Shown here piece after piece: positions 1 through 7,474 of a DNA stretch of 39,358 bases. The notes beneath the pieces were generated by a model that was not told where the DNA came from, did not search any database, and saw only the letters and a program-made list of their open reading frames with translations. The stretch spans positions 1-39,358 of the forward strand of contig JAFVCY010000032.1 in NCBI GenBank assembly GCA_017478805.1. Direction: 5' to 3'. Position numbers and translations under genes: made by a program. Every line of letters begins with the position of its first letter. Position 1 is the stretch's first letter. This stretch comes from Clostridia bacterium. Its GTDB lineage: Bacteria; Bacillota; Clostridia; TANB77; CAG-465.

Positions 1-87
1 ATATACAAACCTCACTTTTAGATATTATATTATATCATAACACGTAATGACACGCAATATATTTGATAAAAAATTGACAAAAAAAAG

Positions 88-115
88 CAAGTATTTCAAT
101 ACTTGTAACATTTTT
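88..115. terminator. Hairpin, possible terminator of an upstream gene
   Basis: An 8-bp perfect inverted repeat (CAAGTATT at 88-95, AATACTTG at 98-105) has a 2-base loop. It is followed by a T-rich stretch (111-115). It may end a gene lying before the window. The loop is very small, so this is a modest call. Nothing else coding is seen in 1-298. Confidence 0.35.
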
Positions 116-213
116 GTAATTTAGCAACTGTCAAAAACCCGATTAGGCAATTTTTAGAAATATTACAGTTATATTACAAATAGCAAAATAAAATTATATT
201 TTTAAATAAAATA

Positions 214-241
214 TTTACAAAAAAAATAGGTATGGTATAAT
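214..241 (+). promoter_or_regulatory. Promoter of the cohesin gene
   Basis: The -35 is TTTACA at 214-219 and the -10 is TATAAT at 236-241, with a 16-base spacer. The leader is about 50 bases and ends in an AGGGGAG ribosome site at 286-292, 6 bases before ATG 299. The box choice and the GGTATA just before/at the -10 resemble the dockerin-gene promoters downstream. Confidence 0.7.
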
Positions 242-298
242 TAGTATGTGTTTAAGTAACATATAAAATGTTACATGTAAAGAAAAGGGGAGATATTA

Positions 299-1645
299 AT
301 GAAAACACAATTTATTAAAGTATTGGTATTAGTTACCGCACTTGTAACTCTTATGAGCGTATTACCATTTTCTTCAAGTTTTGCAGCTGGTACTACAATT
401 ACAGTTGATAGTATTAATGCAAAAGTTGGTGAAACTGCAACAGTTAACGTTAAACTAGATGGTACTTTTTCAGCAAACGCTGTAACAGAAACACTTAATT
501 TTGATACTACAAAATTAGAAGTTACAAAAATAACAGAAGGAGAAGTGTATAAAGATTCTAAACTTATGCTTAAAGAGTTTACAGATGTAAAATCTGCTAA
601 TGAAAATGGTTCAATAGTTTTTGTATTAGGTGGTTTATCTGATGAGCCATTTAAAACAGGAATTATTGCTACAATTGAATTTAAAGTTAAAGATGGTGCA
701 GTAGGTGCACAAGCTTTAAATTTAGTGTCTGAAATAACTAATGTAGCAAACGAAGATTTAACAAAAAGTGTTGTTACAACAACATCTGGTAAAGTAACAG
801 TTCCAGTTACAGTAACTTCAGCTACAGTAAGCAAAAACGCTTTAACATTAAATGTTGGAGAAAGCGAAACAATAACTGCCACAGTAGCACCAGAAGAAGC
901 TAAAGATACTGGTGCATGGACAACTTCAGATGCAAAAATAGCAACAGTTGCAAATGGAAAAATAACTGCAGTAGCACCTGGAACAGCTACAATAACATTT
1001 AAAGCTGGTGAAAAAGCAGCAACTTGTACAGTAAAAGTAAAAGCACCACTTAAAGGTATTTCTTTAGGAGAGGATTTTGAATTATTCTTAGGAGATACAA
1101 AAGAACTAGCTATAACATATAATCCTGCAAATACAACAGATAGCAAAACAGCAGTTATAACTTCATCAGATGAAAAAGTTGTAAAAGTTGAAAATGGAAA
1201 AATAACTGCATTAAAAATTGGAAAAGCAACTATAACTGCAAAAGTTGGAGAATTTACTGACGAGGTTGTAGTAACAGTTCCAGAAGTTTCACTAACAGGT
1301 ATTAAAGTAGGACAAACTAAAGAAAAAGTATATGTTGGTGGTGACTGTAGTGTAGTTGTTGAAACTGTACCAAGCAGAGTAACTGATAAAGTTGAAATTA
1401 CTTACAAATCAAGTGATGAAAAAATAGCAACAGTTGATAAAGATGGTAAAGTTACTGGAATAAAACCTGGAAAAGTAACAGTAACTGCTACAGCAAATGG
1501 AAAATTTGCTAGTGCTGTTGTAATTGAAATAATAGAAAAACCAGTAGAAAAACCAGCAGATTACAGAGCAAACCCAGATACTGGAAGCATTGTAAGAAAT
1601 GTATTAAGTGTAGATTTTGCTGAAGCTGTAAGCTTTGTAAAATAA
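299..1645 (+). CDS. Secreted cohesin + three BIG2 Ig-like domain protein (scaffoldin-like)
   Basis: 448 aa. Residues 1-30 form a classical signal peptide (Lys-rich start, hydrophobic core, cleavage near FAA|G). Residues about 31-165 match a cohesin fold: it opens with an extended strand and VGETATVNVKLDG, followed by LNFDTTKLEVTKITEG. Three bacterial Ig-like group 2 repeats follow (about 172-247, 252-328, 332-412), each with the SSDEKIATVDKDGKVTGIKPG-like signature. The last 35 residues contain NPDTG, which resembles a sortase motif. No hydrophobic segment or basic tail follows it, so anchoring is unclear. Cohesins bind dockerins, and the next four genes all end in dockerins, so this protein is probably their docking partner outside the cell. 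The pairing is inference from context. The start is fixed by AGGGGAG six bases upstream of ATG. Confidence 0.85.
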   Translation: MKTQFIKVLVLVTALVTLMSVLPFSSSFAAGTTITVDSINAKVGETATVNVKLDGTFSANAVTETLNFDTTKLEVTKITEGEVYKDSKLMLKEFTDVKSANENGSIVFVLGGLSDEPFKTGIIATIEFKVKDGAVGAQALNLVSEITNVANEDLTKSVVTTTSGKVTVPVTVTSATVSKNALTLNVGESETITATVAPEEAKDTGAWTTSDAKIATVANGKITAVAPGTATITFKAGEKAATCTVKVKAPLKGISLGEDFELFLGDTKELAITYNPANTTDSKTAVITSSDEKVVKVENGKITALKIGKATITAKVGEFTDEVVVTVPEVSLTGIKVGQTKEKVYVGGDCSVVVETVPSRVTDKVEITYKSSDEKIATVDKDGKVTGIKPGKVTVTATANGKFASAVVIEIIEKPVEKPADYRANPDTGSIVRNVLSVDFAEAVSFVK

Positions 1646-1661
1646 TTTACTAGAAACATAG

Positions 1662-1709
1662 TAAAAAGCATGGGGGTTTAGTTATAATTCTTGTGCTTTT
1701 TATTGAATT
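1662..1709 (+). terminator. Rho-independent terminator after the cohesin gene
   Basis: Stem TAAAAAGCA (1662-1670) pairs with TGCTTTTTA (1694-1702) around a long loop and is followed by a T-rich stretch. It lies directly after the cohesin stop codon. Confidence 0.5.
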
Positions 1710-1744
1710 TTACGGATAATTTAGTATATATTGGAGGTAAAAAA

Positions 1745-2815
1745 GTGAAGAAAATTTTAGTGTTATTTAGTATTTTGATGGTAGTTTGTACATTAAATGT
1801 TAGTGTATATGGTGCAAATCCAACACTTGAAGAGATAGCAGATAAATTTAATAACTGTAGTACCGTAAAAGAACTTAAAGCAGCAGGTTCTTCTTTAGAA
1901 GCAACAAGTAGTAGCAATAAAATAACTGTAGAATTAAAGACAGAAAGCGCAAATGAAGAGTTTGATTTTATGCTTAATGGTAATGTTTTAACAATTAATC
2001 TTTCTGGAAGTCAAGAAATGATATTTTCAGGAGCAATTATTTCAAATATAATGGTAGATAGTATAGGGCAGCTTCATGGATATTTAGACGGAGAAATGTT
2101 CTCTACACTTAATTCTGAAAAAATAACAACTTACACACTAGAAAATGAAGGATTTGAGATAAAAGAATTAGAGAAAGATAGTTATGAGATGAAAATTGAC
2201 ATTAGTAAAAAAATTCCTCTAGTAGATTTATCTGATGTGTATGTGCAAGTATCAGATTTAGAACTTTTTAAAGATATGATTAATGGAGATGGAAGTGTAA
2301 ATTTAACAAGAGGTAATGTTGCACTTAATAAGTTTGGATATGATGGAACTGCTACAGTTATTATTGCTGAAAGATATGATATTTCTGCCAATTCATTTAA
2401 ATCACTTCTTTCTGTTTTAGAAGTAATGTTTGATACAAAAGATGCTGCAGAATTTTTAAAGTCTAAAGTAAGTAGTATGACTGATATATCGCTTAATGGA
2501 CTAGAAATAGAAGTAAATCCAAAATTAATAGAAGGTGAAGAGGAAATATTTAGTGAATATACTGATTGCAAATTTACGAAAATAACAATTGATATGAGCA
2601 AATATTCAGAAAATTTTGCAAAGCTTGGAGATATAAACGGCGATAGCAAAATAGACGTAAATGATGCTATAATGATATTAAAACAAATTACTGGAAAAGT
2701 AAAACTTTCAGATAGTGAATTTAAAAGAGCTGATGTAACCAAAGACGCAAAAGTTGACGTACAAGATGCAATTTTAGTTTTAAAATATATAGTTGGAAAG
2801 ATAAAGAGTTTTTAA
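1745..2815 (+). CDS. Secreted dockerin protein of unknown function
   Basis: 356 aa from GTG 1745, chosen because GGAGG lies at 1733-1737 and the signal peptide starts there. A longer frame from 1691 would begin inside the terminator. Residues 1-23 are a signal peptide (KKILVLFSILMVV core, VSVYG end). Residues 24-290 match no family I recognise. They look like alternating beta strands, with no leucine-rich repeats and no enzyme motif. Residues 294-356 are a dockerin: two calcium-loop repeats (DINGDSKIDVND and DVTKDAKVDVQD), each followed by a helix, ending in KYIVGKIKSF. The protein is expected to be exported and to dock onto a cohesin such as the one encoded just upstream. A weak promoter (TTGTGC 1692, GATAAT 1715, spacer 17) may serve it, or it may be read from the cohesin promoter. 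Confidence 0.85.
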   Translation: MKKILVLFSILMVVCTLNVSVYGANPTLEEIADKFNNCSTVKELKAAGSSLEATSSSNKITVELKTESANEEFDFMLNGNVLTINLSGSQEMIFSGAIISNIMVDSIGQLHGYLDGEMFSTLNSEKITTYTLENEGFEIKELEKDSYEMKIDISKKIPLVDLSDVYVQVSDLELFKDMINGDGSVNLTRGNVALNKFGYDGTATVIIAERYDISANSFKSLLSVLEVMFDTKDAAEFLKSKVSSMTDISLNGLEIEVNPKLIEGEEEIFSEYTDCKFTKITIDMSKYSENFAKLGDINGDSKIDVNDAIMILKQITGKVKLSDSEFKRADVTKDAKVDVQDAILVLKYIVGKIKSF

Positions 2816-2829
2816 ATAGTATATAAAAT

Positions 2830-2863
2830 AAAAACATAGGGTATGAAAATATCTTATGTTTTT
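2830..2863 (+). terminator. Terminator after the first dockerin gene
   Basis: AAAAACATA and TATGTTTTT form the arms of a hairpin around a loop rich in A and T, and the right arm itself supplies the T tract. A closely related hairpin precedes the gene at 5775. Confidence 0.6.
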
Positions 2864-2866
2864 GTG

Positions 2867-2895
2867 TTTACAATTTTTTTGATTTGGTATACAAT
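2867..2895 (+). promoter_or_regulatory. Promoter of the 864-aa dockerin gene
   Basis: The -35 is TTTACA (2867-2872) and the -10 is TACAAT (2890-2895), with a 17-base spacer. The 32 bases 2867-2898 match 5681-5712 at 30 positions, so this is one copy of a duplicated promoter cassette. Confidence 0.75.
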
Positions 2896-2928
2896 AGTGA
2901 TTGGGAAATGAAAAGAAAAGGGGATAAT

Positions 2929-5523
2929 ATGAAGGATATAAAAAAATATATAATAATTATATTTATTATAGCTATTTTGCTACTTGTTATTAATGGAGAA
3001 AGTGTATATGGATATACATATACAAATGCATCTTACGCTCTTCAAATCATTAATAAAATTCCATCAACTGTAACAGTTGACTTAAAAGAAATAGAGTTTG
3101 AAAAAGCAGAAGGGGCAATAAAAACAAAATTAAATGAAATACTTAGTGCATATGATGCTGACTTTGATGTAGTTTTAAATTCCAGTAGTGGAAGTATAAA
3201 AAAAGCTAGAGTTTTGTTATATTATAATAATAGTTCAAGAAATTACAGTATGCCTAAGAATATAAGTGTAAATTATAGTAATTCAGAAAGCTATAACGAA
3301 GCGGATAAAAACTATGTAAATGAACAAACAAAAAATTTAAGCTTAAGTGTAGAGTATAAATATGATGTAAGTGCAAATGGTACAAGTAGTGCATATAGCA
3401 CTTGGAATAGTGATGTTAAAATAAATTGGGATAGTATTCATAACATTGCTTCAGTAAAGGCAGTAGGGGTATTTATACCAAAATCTACTGCTCCATCTTC
3501 AAATGTAAATTATGCTTTAAACTTTGATATGAATTCAAGTAAGAACTATTATGTATATTTATTTAAAAATGATGTTTGTTACAAAGTGATGCAAGGAAAT
3601 GTAAAGTATATGCCTGTAATAACTATTCCAGATAGTATAAAAGAAACTGATGAGGCATATATAGAGAAGGCAAGTCCTATAATTTTAAATATGTTAAAAC
3701 AAGCTGTAAAAGATGAATATACAGATGGAAGAGATAAAATAAAATATAGCTGCAGTCCTATAATAAAAAATGTAAATAGAAAATCAGAAATATCTTTAGA
3801 TTTTACGGTAAACTATGACATTGAAAGAACAAGCATGTTAGACTCAAGTAAGAGCACAGAAACAGGAGGAGTATTTTATGTAAGAATAGCTAAAAATGGC
3901 GAGTATAGAGCAAAAACAATTCCAACAATACTTGGCATTGAAATTATTATGAAGAATTCAAAGCCATATGTAAAGATGAAGTTTAACATAGTTCAAAATA
4001 GAACTGGAAGTAATGAAACAATACTAAGTTCAAATCTTCCAAAAGTATTTTTAGTAAAAGAAGGTAACAATATAAATATTGATACTAATATACAAAAAGA
4101 TGCTACAGAAAAAGATGTATACTATTTTGAAATAGATGCAGAAAAACTATATTCTAAATCATATGGTGAGTATACTATAGTGGTAAAACATACAGATAAA
4201 AATAATAAGTACCCACAAGAAAATATAGTAATAAAAAATAGTATATCTAAAAAAGAGGCACAAAATGGAACTTTGATATACTTAAAAGATAATAAATTAA
4301 GAATAGATAAACTTACTACTTTAACGTTTGACAGTAATGCTGTAGAAGAGCTATGCGGGAGTAATAAATTTGAAGAGGTAAAGCTTGAGAATATAAAATA
4401 CTATTCCAAAACAGATAAAACAGTTACTTTTACAGATGAGCAAATAGAAAATGTAAAATACTTAAATATTGGAAAAGAGCTATATACTGAAAAAGATTTG
4501 AATAATTTAAAAGTATTTAAAAATGTAGAGTATATTTTGGTTGACCTCTATAGTATAAATAAAGCTTATTCAGCTGACTACATTACTGAATATAGCAGAT
4601 ATTTACAGTTTATAGCTACTAATTTTGAAAATATAAAAGGATTAATGCTCTCTTTTGAAAATGAAAAAACATTTAATTTAGATAAAATTGAAGGTTTTAA
4701 ATATATAGCGAGTCTATCAAATTTAGAGATATTAAAAATAAATAAAAGTTATAAAGTGCCAGCACATATTGGAAGTGTATCAGCAAGTGATTTTGAAAGT
4801 GTAAACATGATGTTAAATGAAAAATTTGACATGAATTATTTAAGAAACTTACAGCAACTAAAAAAATTATCACTGATTGATGTGAAAATAAAAAATGATG
4901 ATATTTCACCTATTGTTATGAACAGCAAATTAGAAGATGTAACTATTGATTGTTTTTATACTTCAAAAATACTAGATATAACAGTTATTAATTCATTAAA
5001 GAATTTAAAAAGTTTTGTTATAGATACAAATAATAGAAATATTAATATAAATGTAAATACCAAAAATTATATTATGCCATTTAATTATATAAAATCACTG
5101 GATTTGTTAAATAATTCTTTAGTAGATGAGAGAGGACCTATTGACTTACAGCATGATATAGTATACCCAACTCTTAAAGTAACAGGGGGAACTTTATCAG
5201 AGGATGAAAAAGCAGTTATATTTCCTGTAAGTGCTAAAAAAGGAGATACCGTAAACTTAAATTATGGCATGGCAAATATTATAATCACCTACATGGGAGA
5301 AGATTATAAATACCCTGATGGAAGTTATGTTTTAGGTGATGTAAATAGTGACGGAAAAGTAGATGTAAACGATGCGATACTCATTTTAAAGAAAATAACA
5401 GGAAAGACTACGCTAACTGCTAGTCAAATAGGTGCAGCAGATGTAACAAAAGATACAAAAGTTGACGTACAAGATGCAATTTTAATTTTAAAATATATAG
5501 TTGGAAAGATAAAGAGCTTTTAA
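2929..5523 (+). CDS. Large secreted LRR-dockerin protein
   Basis: 864 aa from ATG 2929, preceded by AAAAGGGG; the upstream in-frame start at 2884 overlaps the -10 box and is rejected. Residues 5-32 form a long hydrophobic signal sequence (III, LLLV core, ending VYG). Residues 33-500 are low-complexity beta-rich sequence, rich in Asn/Ser/Tyr, with no family recognised. Residues about 500-740 carry irregular leucine-rich repeats (for example NLEILKINKSYKV, QLKKLSLIDVKI). A short module at about 765-795 (GGTLSEDEKAVIFP, then KKGDTV) recurs in the next two proteins just before the dockerin. Residues 802-864 are a two-repeat dockerin with canonical DVNSDGKVDVND and DVTKDTKVDVQD loops. It is probably a cell-surface binding or adhesion protein held by a cohesin. 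No catalytic domain is seen. Confidence 0.85.
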   Translation: MKDIKKYIIIIFIIAILLLVINGESVYGYTYTNASYALQIINKIPSTVTVDLKEIEFEKAEGAIKTKLNEILSAYDADFDVVLNSSSGSIKKARVLLYYNNSSRNYSMPKNISVNYSNSESYNEADKNYVNEQTKNLSLSVEYKYDVSANGTSSAYSTWNSDVKINWDSIHNIASVKAVGVFIPKSTAPSSNVNYALNFDMNSSKNYYVYLFKNDVCYKVMQGNVKYMPVITIPDSIKETDEAYIEKASPIILNMLKQAVKDEYTDGRDKIKYSCSPIIKNVNRKSEISLDFTVNYDIERTSMLDSSKSTETGGVFYVRIAKNGEYRAKTIPTILGIEIIMKNSKPYVKMKFNIVQNRTGSNETILSSNLPKVFLVKEGNNINIDTNIQKDATEKDVYYFEIDAEKLYSKSYGEYTIVVKHTDKNNKYPQENIVIKNSISKKEAQNGTLIYLKDNKLRIDKLTTLTFDSNAVEELCGSNKFEEVKLENIKYYSKTDKTVTFTDEQIENVKYLNIGKELYTEKDLNNLKVFKNVEYILVDLYSINKAYSADYITEYSRYLQFIATNFENIKGLMLSFENEKTFNLDKIEGFKYIASLSNLEILKINKSYKVPAHIGSVSASDFESVNMMLNEKFDMNYLRNLQQLKKLSLIDVKIKNDDISPIVMNSKLEDVTIDCFYTSKILDITVINSLKNLKSFVIDTNNRNININVNTKNYIMPFNYIKSLDLLNNSLVDERGPIDLQHDIVYPTLKVTGGTLSEDEKAVIFPVSAKKGDTVNLNYGMANIIITYMGEDYKYPDGSYVLGDVNSDGKVDVNDAILILKKITGKTTLTASQIGAADVTKDTKVDVQDAILILKYIVGKIKSF

Positions 5524-5565
5524 AAAGGAGATATTATAGCAAGATAACAACATATAAAAAATCTA

Positions 5566-5599
5566 TTTCCAAAAAATATAAAAAATTTGATTTTGGAAA
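5566..5599. repeat. Inverted repeat in the spacer between dockerin genes
   Basis: TTTCCAAAA (5566-5574) and TTTTGGAAA (5591-5599) form a perfect 9-bp inverted repeat with a 16-base AT loop. No T tract follows directly, so it may be a structural or operator site rather than a terminator. Confidence 0.5.
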
Positions 5600-5645
5600 A
5601 TATATACAATAATTGTGAAAAAATAAAATGAGTATTGTAAAAAAT

Positions 5646-5680
5646 AACAACATAGGACATATAAAAATCTTATGTTGTTA
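5646..5680 (+). terminator. Terminator hairpin before the third dockerin gene
   Basis: AACAACATA pairs with TATGTTGTT (9 bp), followed by a T-rich run. It corresponds to the hairpin at 2830-2863 and is followed by the same promoter, so the two spacers share a common origin. Confidence 0.65.
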
Positions 5681-5709
5681 TTTACATTTTTTTTGATTTG
5701 GTATAGAAT
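5681..5709 (+). promoter_or_regulatory. Promoter of the 556-aa LRR-dockerin gene
   Basis: TTTACA (5681-5686), a 17-base spacer and TAGAAT (5704-5709). This is nearly identical to the promoter at 2867-2895. The leader contains a run of 14 A bases (5739-5752) before the AGGAGG ribosome site. Confidence 0.75.
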
Positions 5710-5774
5710 AGTTGTAGAAAGGTGAAAATCTAAAAAATAAAAAAAAAAAAAATGAGGATTTAAGAGGAGGAATT

Positions 5775-7445
5775 ATGAAAGAAAAAATTAAATTATCATT
5801 AATAATTGTTGGTATGATGCTAGCATTTGGAATTTTAGTAAATGCTGGTGTATATGCGGCAGAAACAAAAAGTATCAAAGTTTCAAAAGAAATATTTGGT
5901 TATTTAACAGGTAGTAGAGGCTATGGTCTTGGCTGGGCAGATGGACCAGGTTATAAATATGAAGAAACATTATCAAACGGGTTAAGTGATTATGGTTCAA
6001 TAGGATTAAGTAGTAGCGATAGGAAAGAGATAATAGAATTATCTAATAGTGAAACAAATACACTTGTTATGACTATAGAGCAGCTTAATGCTATAAAAGA
6101 AATATCTATACTTGCGTATTATTCAGATGTAAGTGATGATCCTTTGTATGGAATAGAAAATTTTAATAATTTAACATCTTTATCAATAGTTGAAACTGGA
6201 TATGATTTAAGTTTAGATTTAACTAAACTAGAAAAATTAACAAAACTAAAAAGAATTACAATGACTATGGTTAATGCAGATTTAACTCCGCTTTCTAAAC
6301 TACAAGATTTAGAATATATAGCTATTGATTCAAATGAATACAAAGCAAGTTCACTTGACTTTATATCTCATCCAGAAAAGCTAAAATATTTACGTCTTTT
6401 GGGTGCAAGTGATGGAATTAAATTAGATAAATTAAAAGATAGTAATGATTTGCTATTTTTATCAATTGGATACGACCAAAATTTAAAAGATGTATCAGCG
6501 CTTTCAAATTTAACAAATTTAGTATATTTAAACCTTTCAAATTGTAGAAATTTAGAAGATATTTCACCAATTTCAAATTTAACTAAGTTACAATATGTAA
6601 GCTTTGAAAATTGTGAAAAATTAAAAGATATTACACCTTTAAAAAAATCTGTTAAAAATATTGGTGCAATTTATTTAGATAATACTAGTGTATCAGATAT
6701 TTCTGTTTTAAAAGATTTGGGTATAGATAAAGATTATTTAAATGAAATTAATATTTCAGACTCAAAAATAACAGATTTTAGCGATGTAATAGCATTGCTA
6801 AATAATTTTGAAAGCACTACAAATTATTATTATTCGTACAAAAATCATGACTCAAATGTAGATAATGTGCATTTATCTAAAACTTCAGATAGTTATGGTA
6901 GATTAGAATTTAGTGCTGAAGCACAAGAAATTCAAGTATATACAAAGAATAAGGAATATACACTTCCAAAAGTATTTCAGCAAGCATTACTAAATGAAAT
7001 GGAATATAACAGTGATTATAAAAATTTAACTGATTATGGTTATTGGGACAAGTCTGGAAATTTTGTAAAATATAGTGAAGAAAAAGAAGTTACAGGAGTA
7101 ACACTTGAAATAGCTGGTGGGTCGCTATCTAAGAACAACAAAACAGCAATATTTCCTGAAAACGTAAAAGAAGGAGATACAATGTGCATTGCTATAAATG
7201 GAGGACTTCTTCATGAGTCTCATATAGTAATAACATATGGCGATGAACTAAAACTTGGAGATATAAATGGTGATAAAAAAATAGATGTAAATGATGCAAT
7301 AATTGTGCTTAAACATATAACTGGTAAGGAAAAATTAACTGGAAACGATTTTACTAGAGCAGATGTAACAAAAGACTCAAAAGTAGATGTACAAGATGCA
7401 ATAACTATTTTAAAATATATCGTTGGAAAGATAAAAAGTTTTTAA
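5775..7445 (+). CDS. Secreted LRR-dockerin protein
   Basis: 556 aa. GAGGAGG six bases before ATG fixes the start. A signal peptide spans residues 1-29 (LSLIIVGMMLAFGILV core, VYAAE cleavage region). Residues about 75-340 carry leucine-rich repeats of roughly 22 residues, clearest in LTNLVYLNLSNCRNLEDI and LTKLQYVSFENCEKLKDI. After the repeats comes an NKEYTLPKVFQQA segment. Then come the GGSLSKNNKTAIFPENVKEG module and the dockerin (494-556; DINGDKKIDVND and DVTKDSKVDVQD loops). It is a close paralogue of the next gene, which begins 29 bases downstream without a promoter of its own, so the two are probably co-transcribed. The likely role is a surface-displayed protein-binding or adhesion module held by a cohesin. 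The ligand is unknown. Confidence 0.88.
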   Translation: MKEKIKLSLIIVGMMLAFGILVNAGVYAAETKSIKVSKEIFGYLTGSRGYGLGWADGPGYKYEETLSNGLSDYGSIGLSSSDRKEIIELSNSETNTLVMTIEQLNAIKEISILAYYSDVSDDPLYGIENFNNLTSLSIVETGYDLSLDLTKLEKLTKLKRITMTMVNADLTPLSKLQDLEYIAIDSNEYKASSLDFISHPEKLKYLRLLGASDGIKLDKLKDSNDLLFLSIGYDQNLKDVSALSNLTNLVYLNLSNCRNLEDISPISNLTKLQYVSFENCEKLKDITPLKKSVKNIGAIYLDNTSVSDISVLKDLGIDKDYLNEINISDSKITDFSDVIALLNNFESTTNYYYSYKNHDSNVDNVHLSKTSDSYGRLEFSAEAQEIQVYTKNKEYTLPKVFQQALLNEMEYNSDYKNLTDYGYWDKSGNFVKYSEEKEVTGVTLEIAGGSLSKNNKTAIFPENVKEGDTMCIAINGGLLHESHIVITYGDELKLGDINGDKKIDVNDAIIVLKHITGKEKLTGNDFTRADVTKDSKVDVQDAITILKYIVGKIKSF

Positions 7446-7474
7446 TAATTGAAAATAAAGAGGTGGAAAATTTA

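Noticed and set aside
271-1146. 291-codon frame on the minus strand opposite the cohesin gene
   Set aside because: It is a shadow of a Thr/Val/Ala-rich repetitive gene. It has no ribosome site, and the plus strand has a signal peptide and clear domains.
1703-1732. TTGAAT-18-TATATT as promoter of the first dockerin gene
   Set aside because: The transcript would begin within the ribosome site.
1691-1744. N-terminal extension of the first dockerin gene
   Set aside because: It would start inside the terminator arm and place a polar stretch before the signal peptide. GTG 1745 has a proper ribosome site.
2182-2742. 186-codon minus-strand frame
   Set aside because: Opposite a coding region, Ser/Ile-rich, with no ribosome site: a shadow frame.
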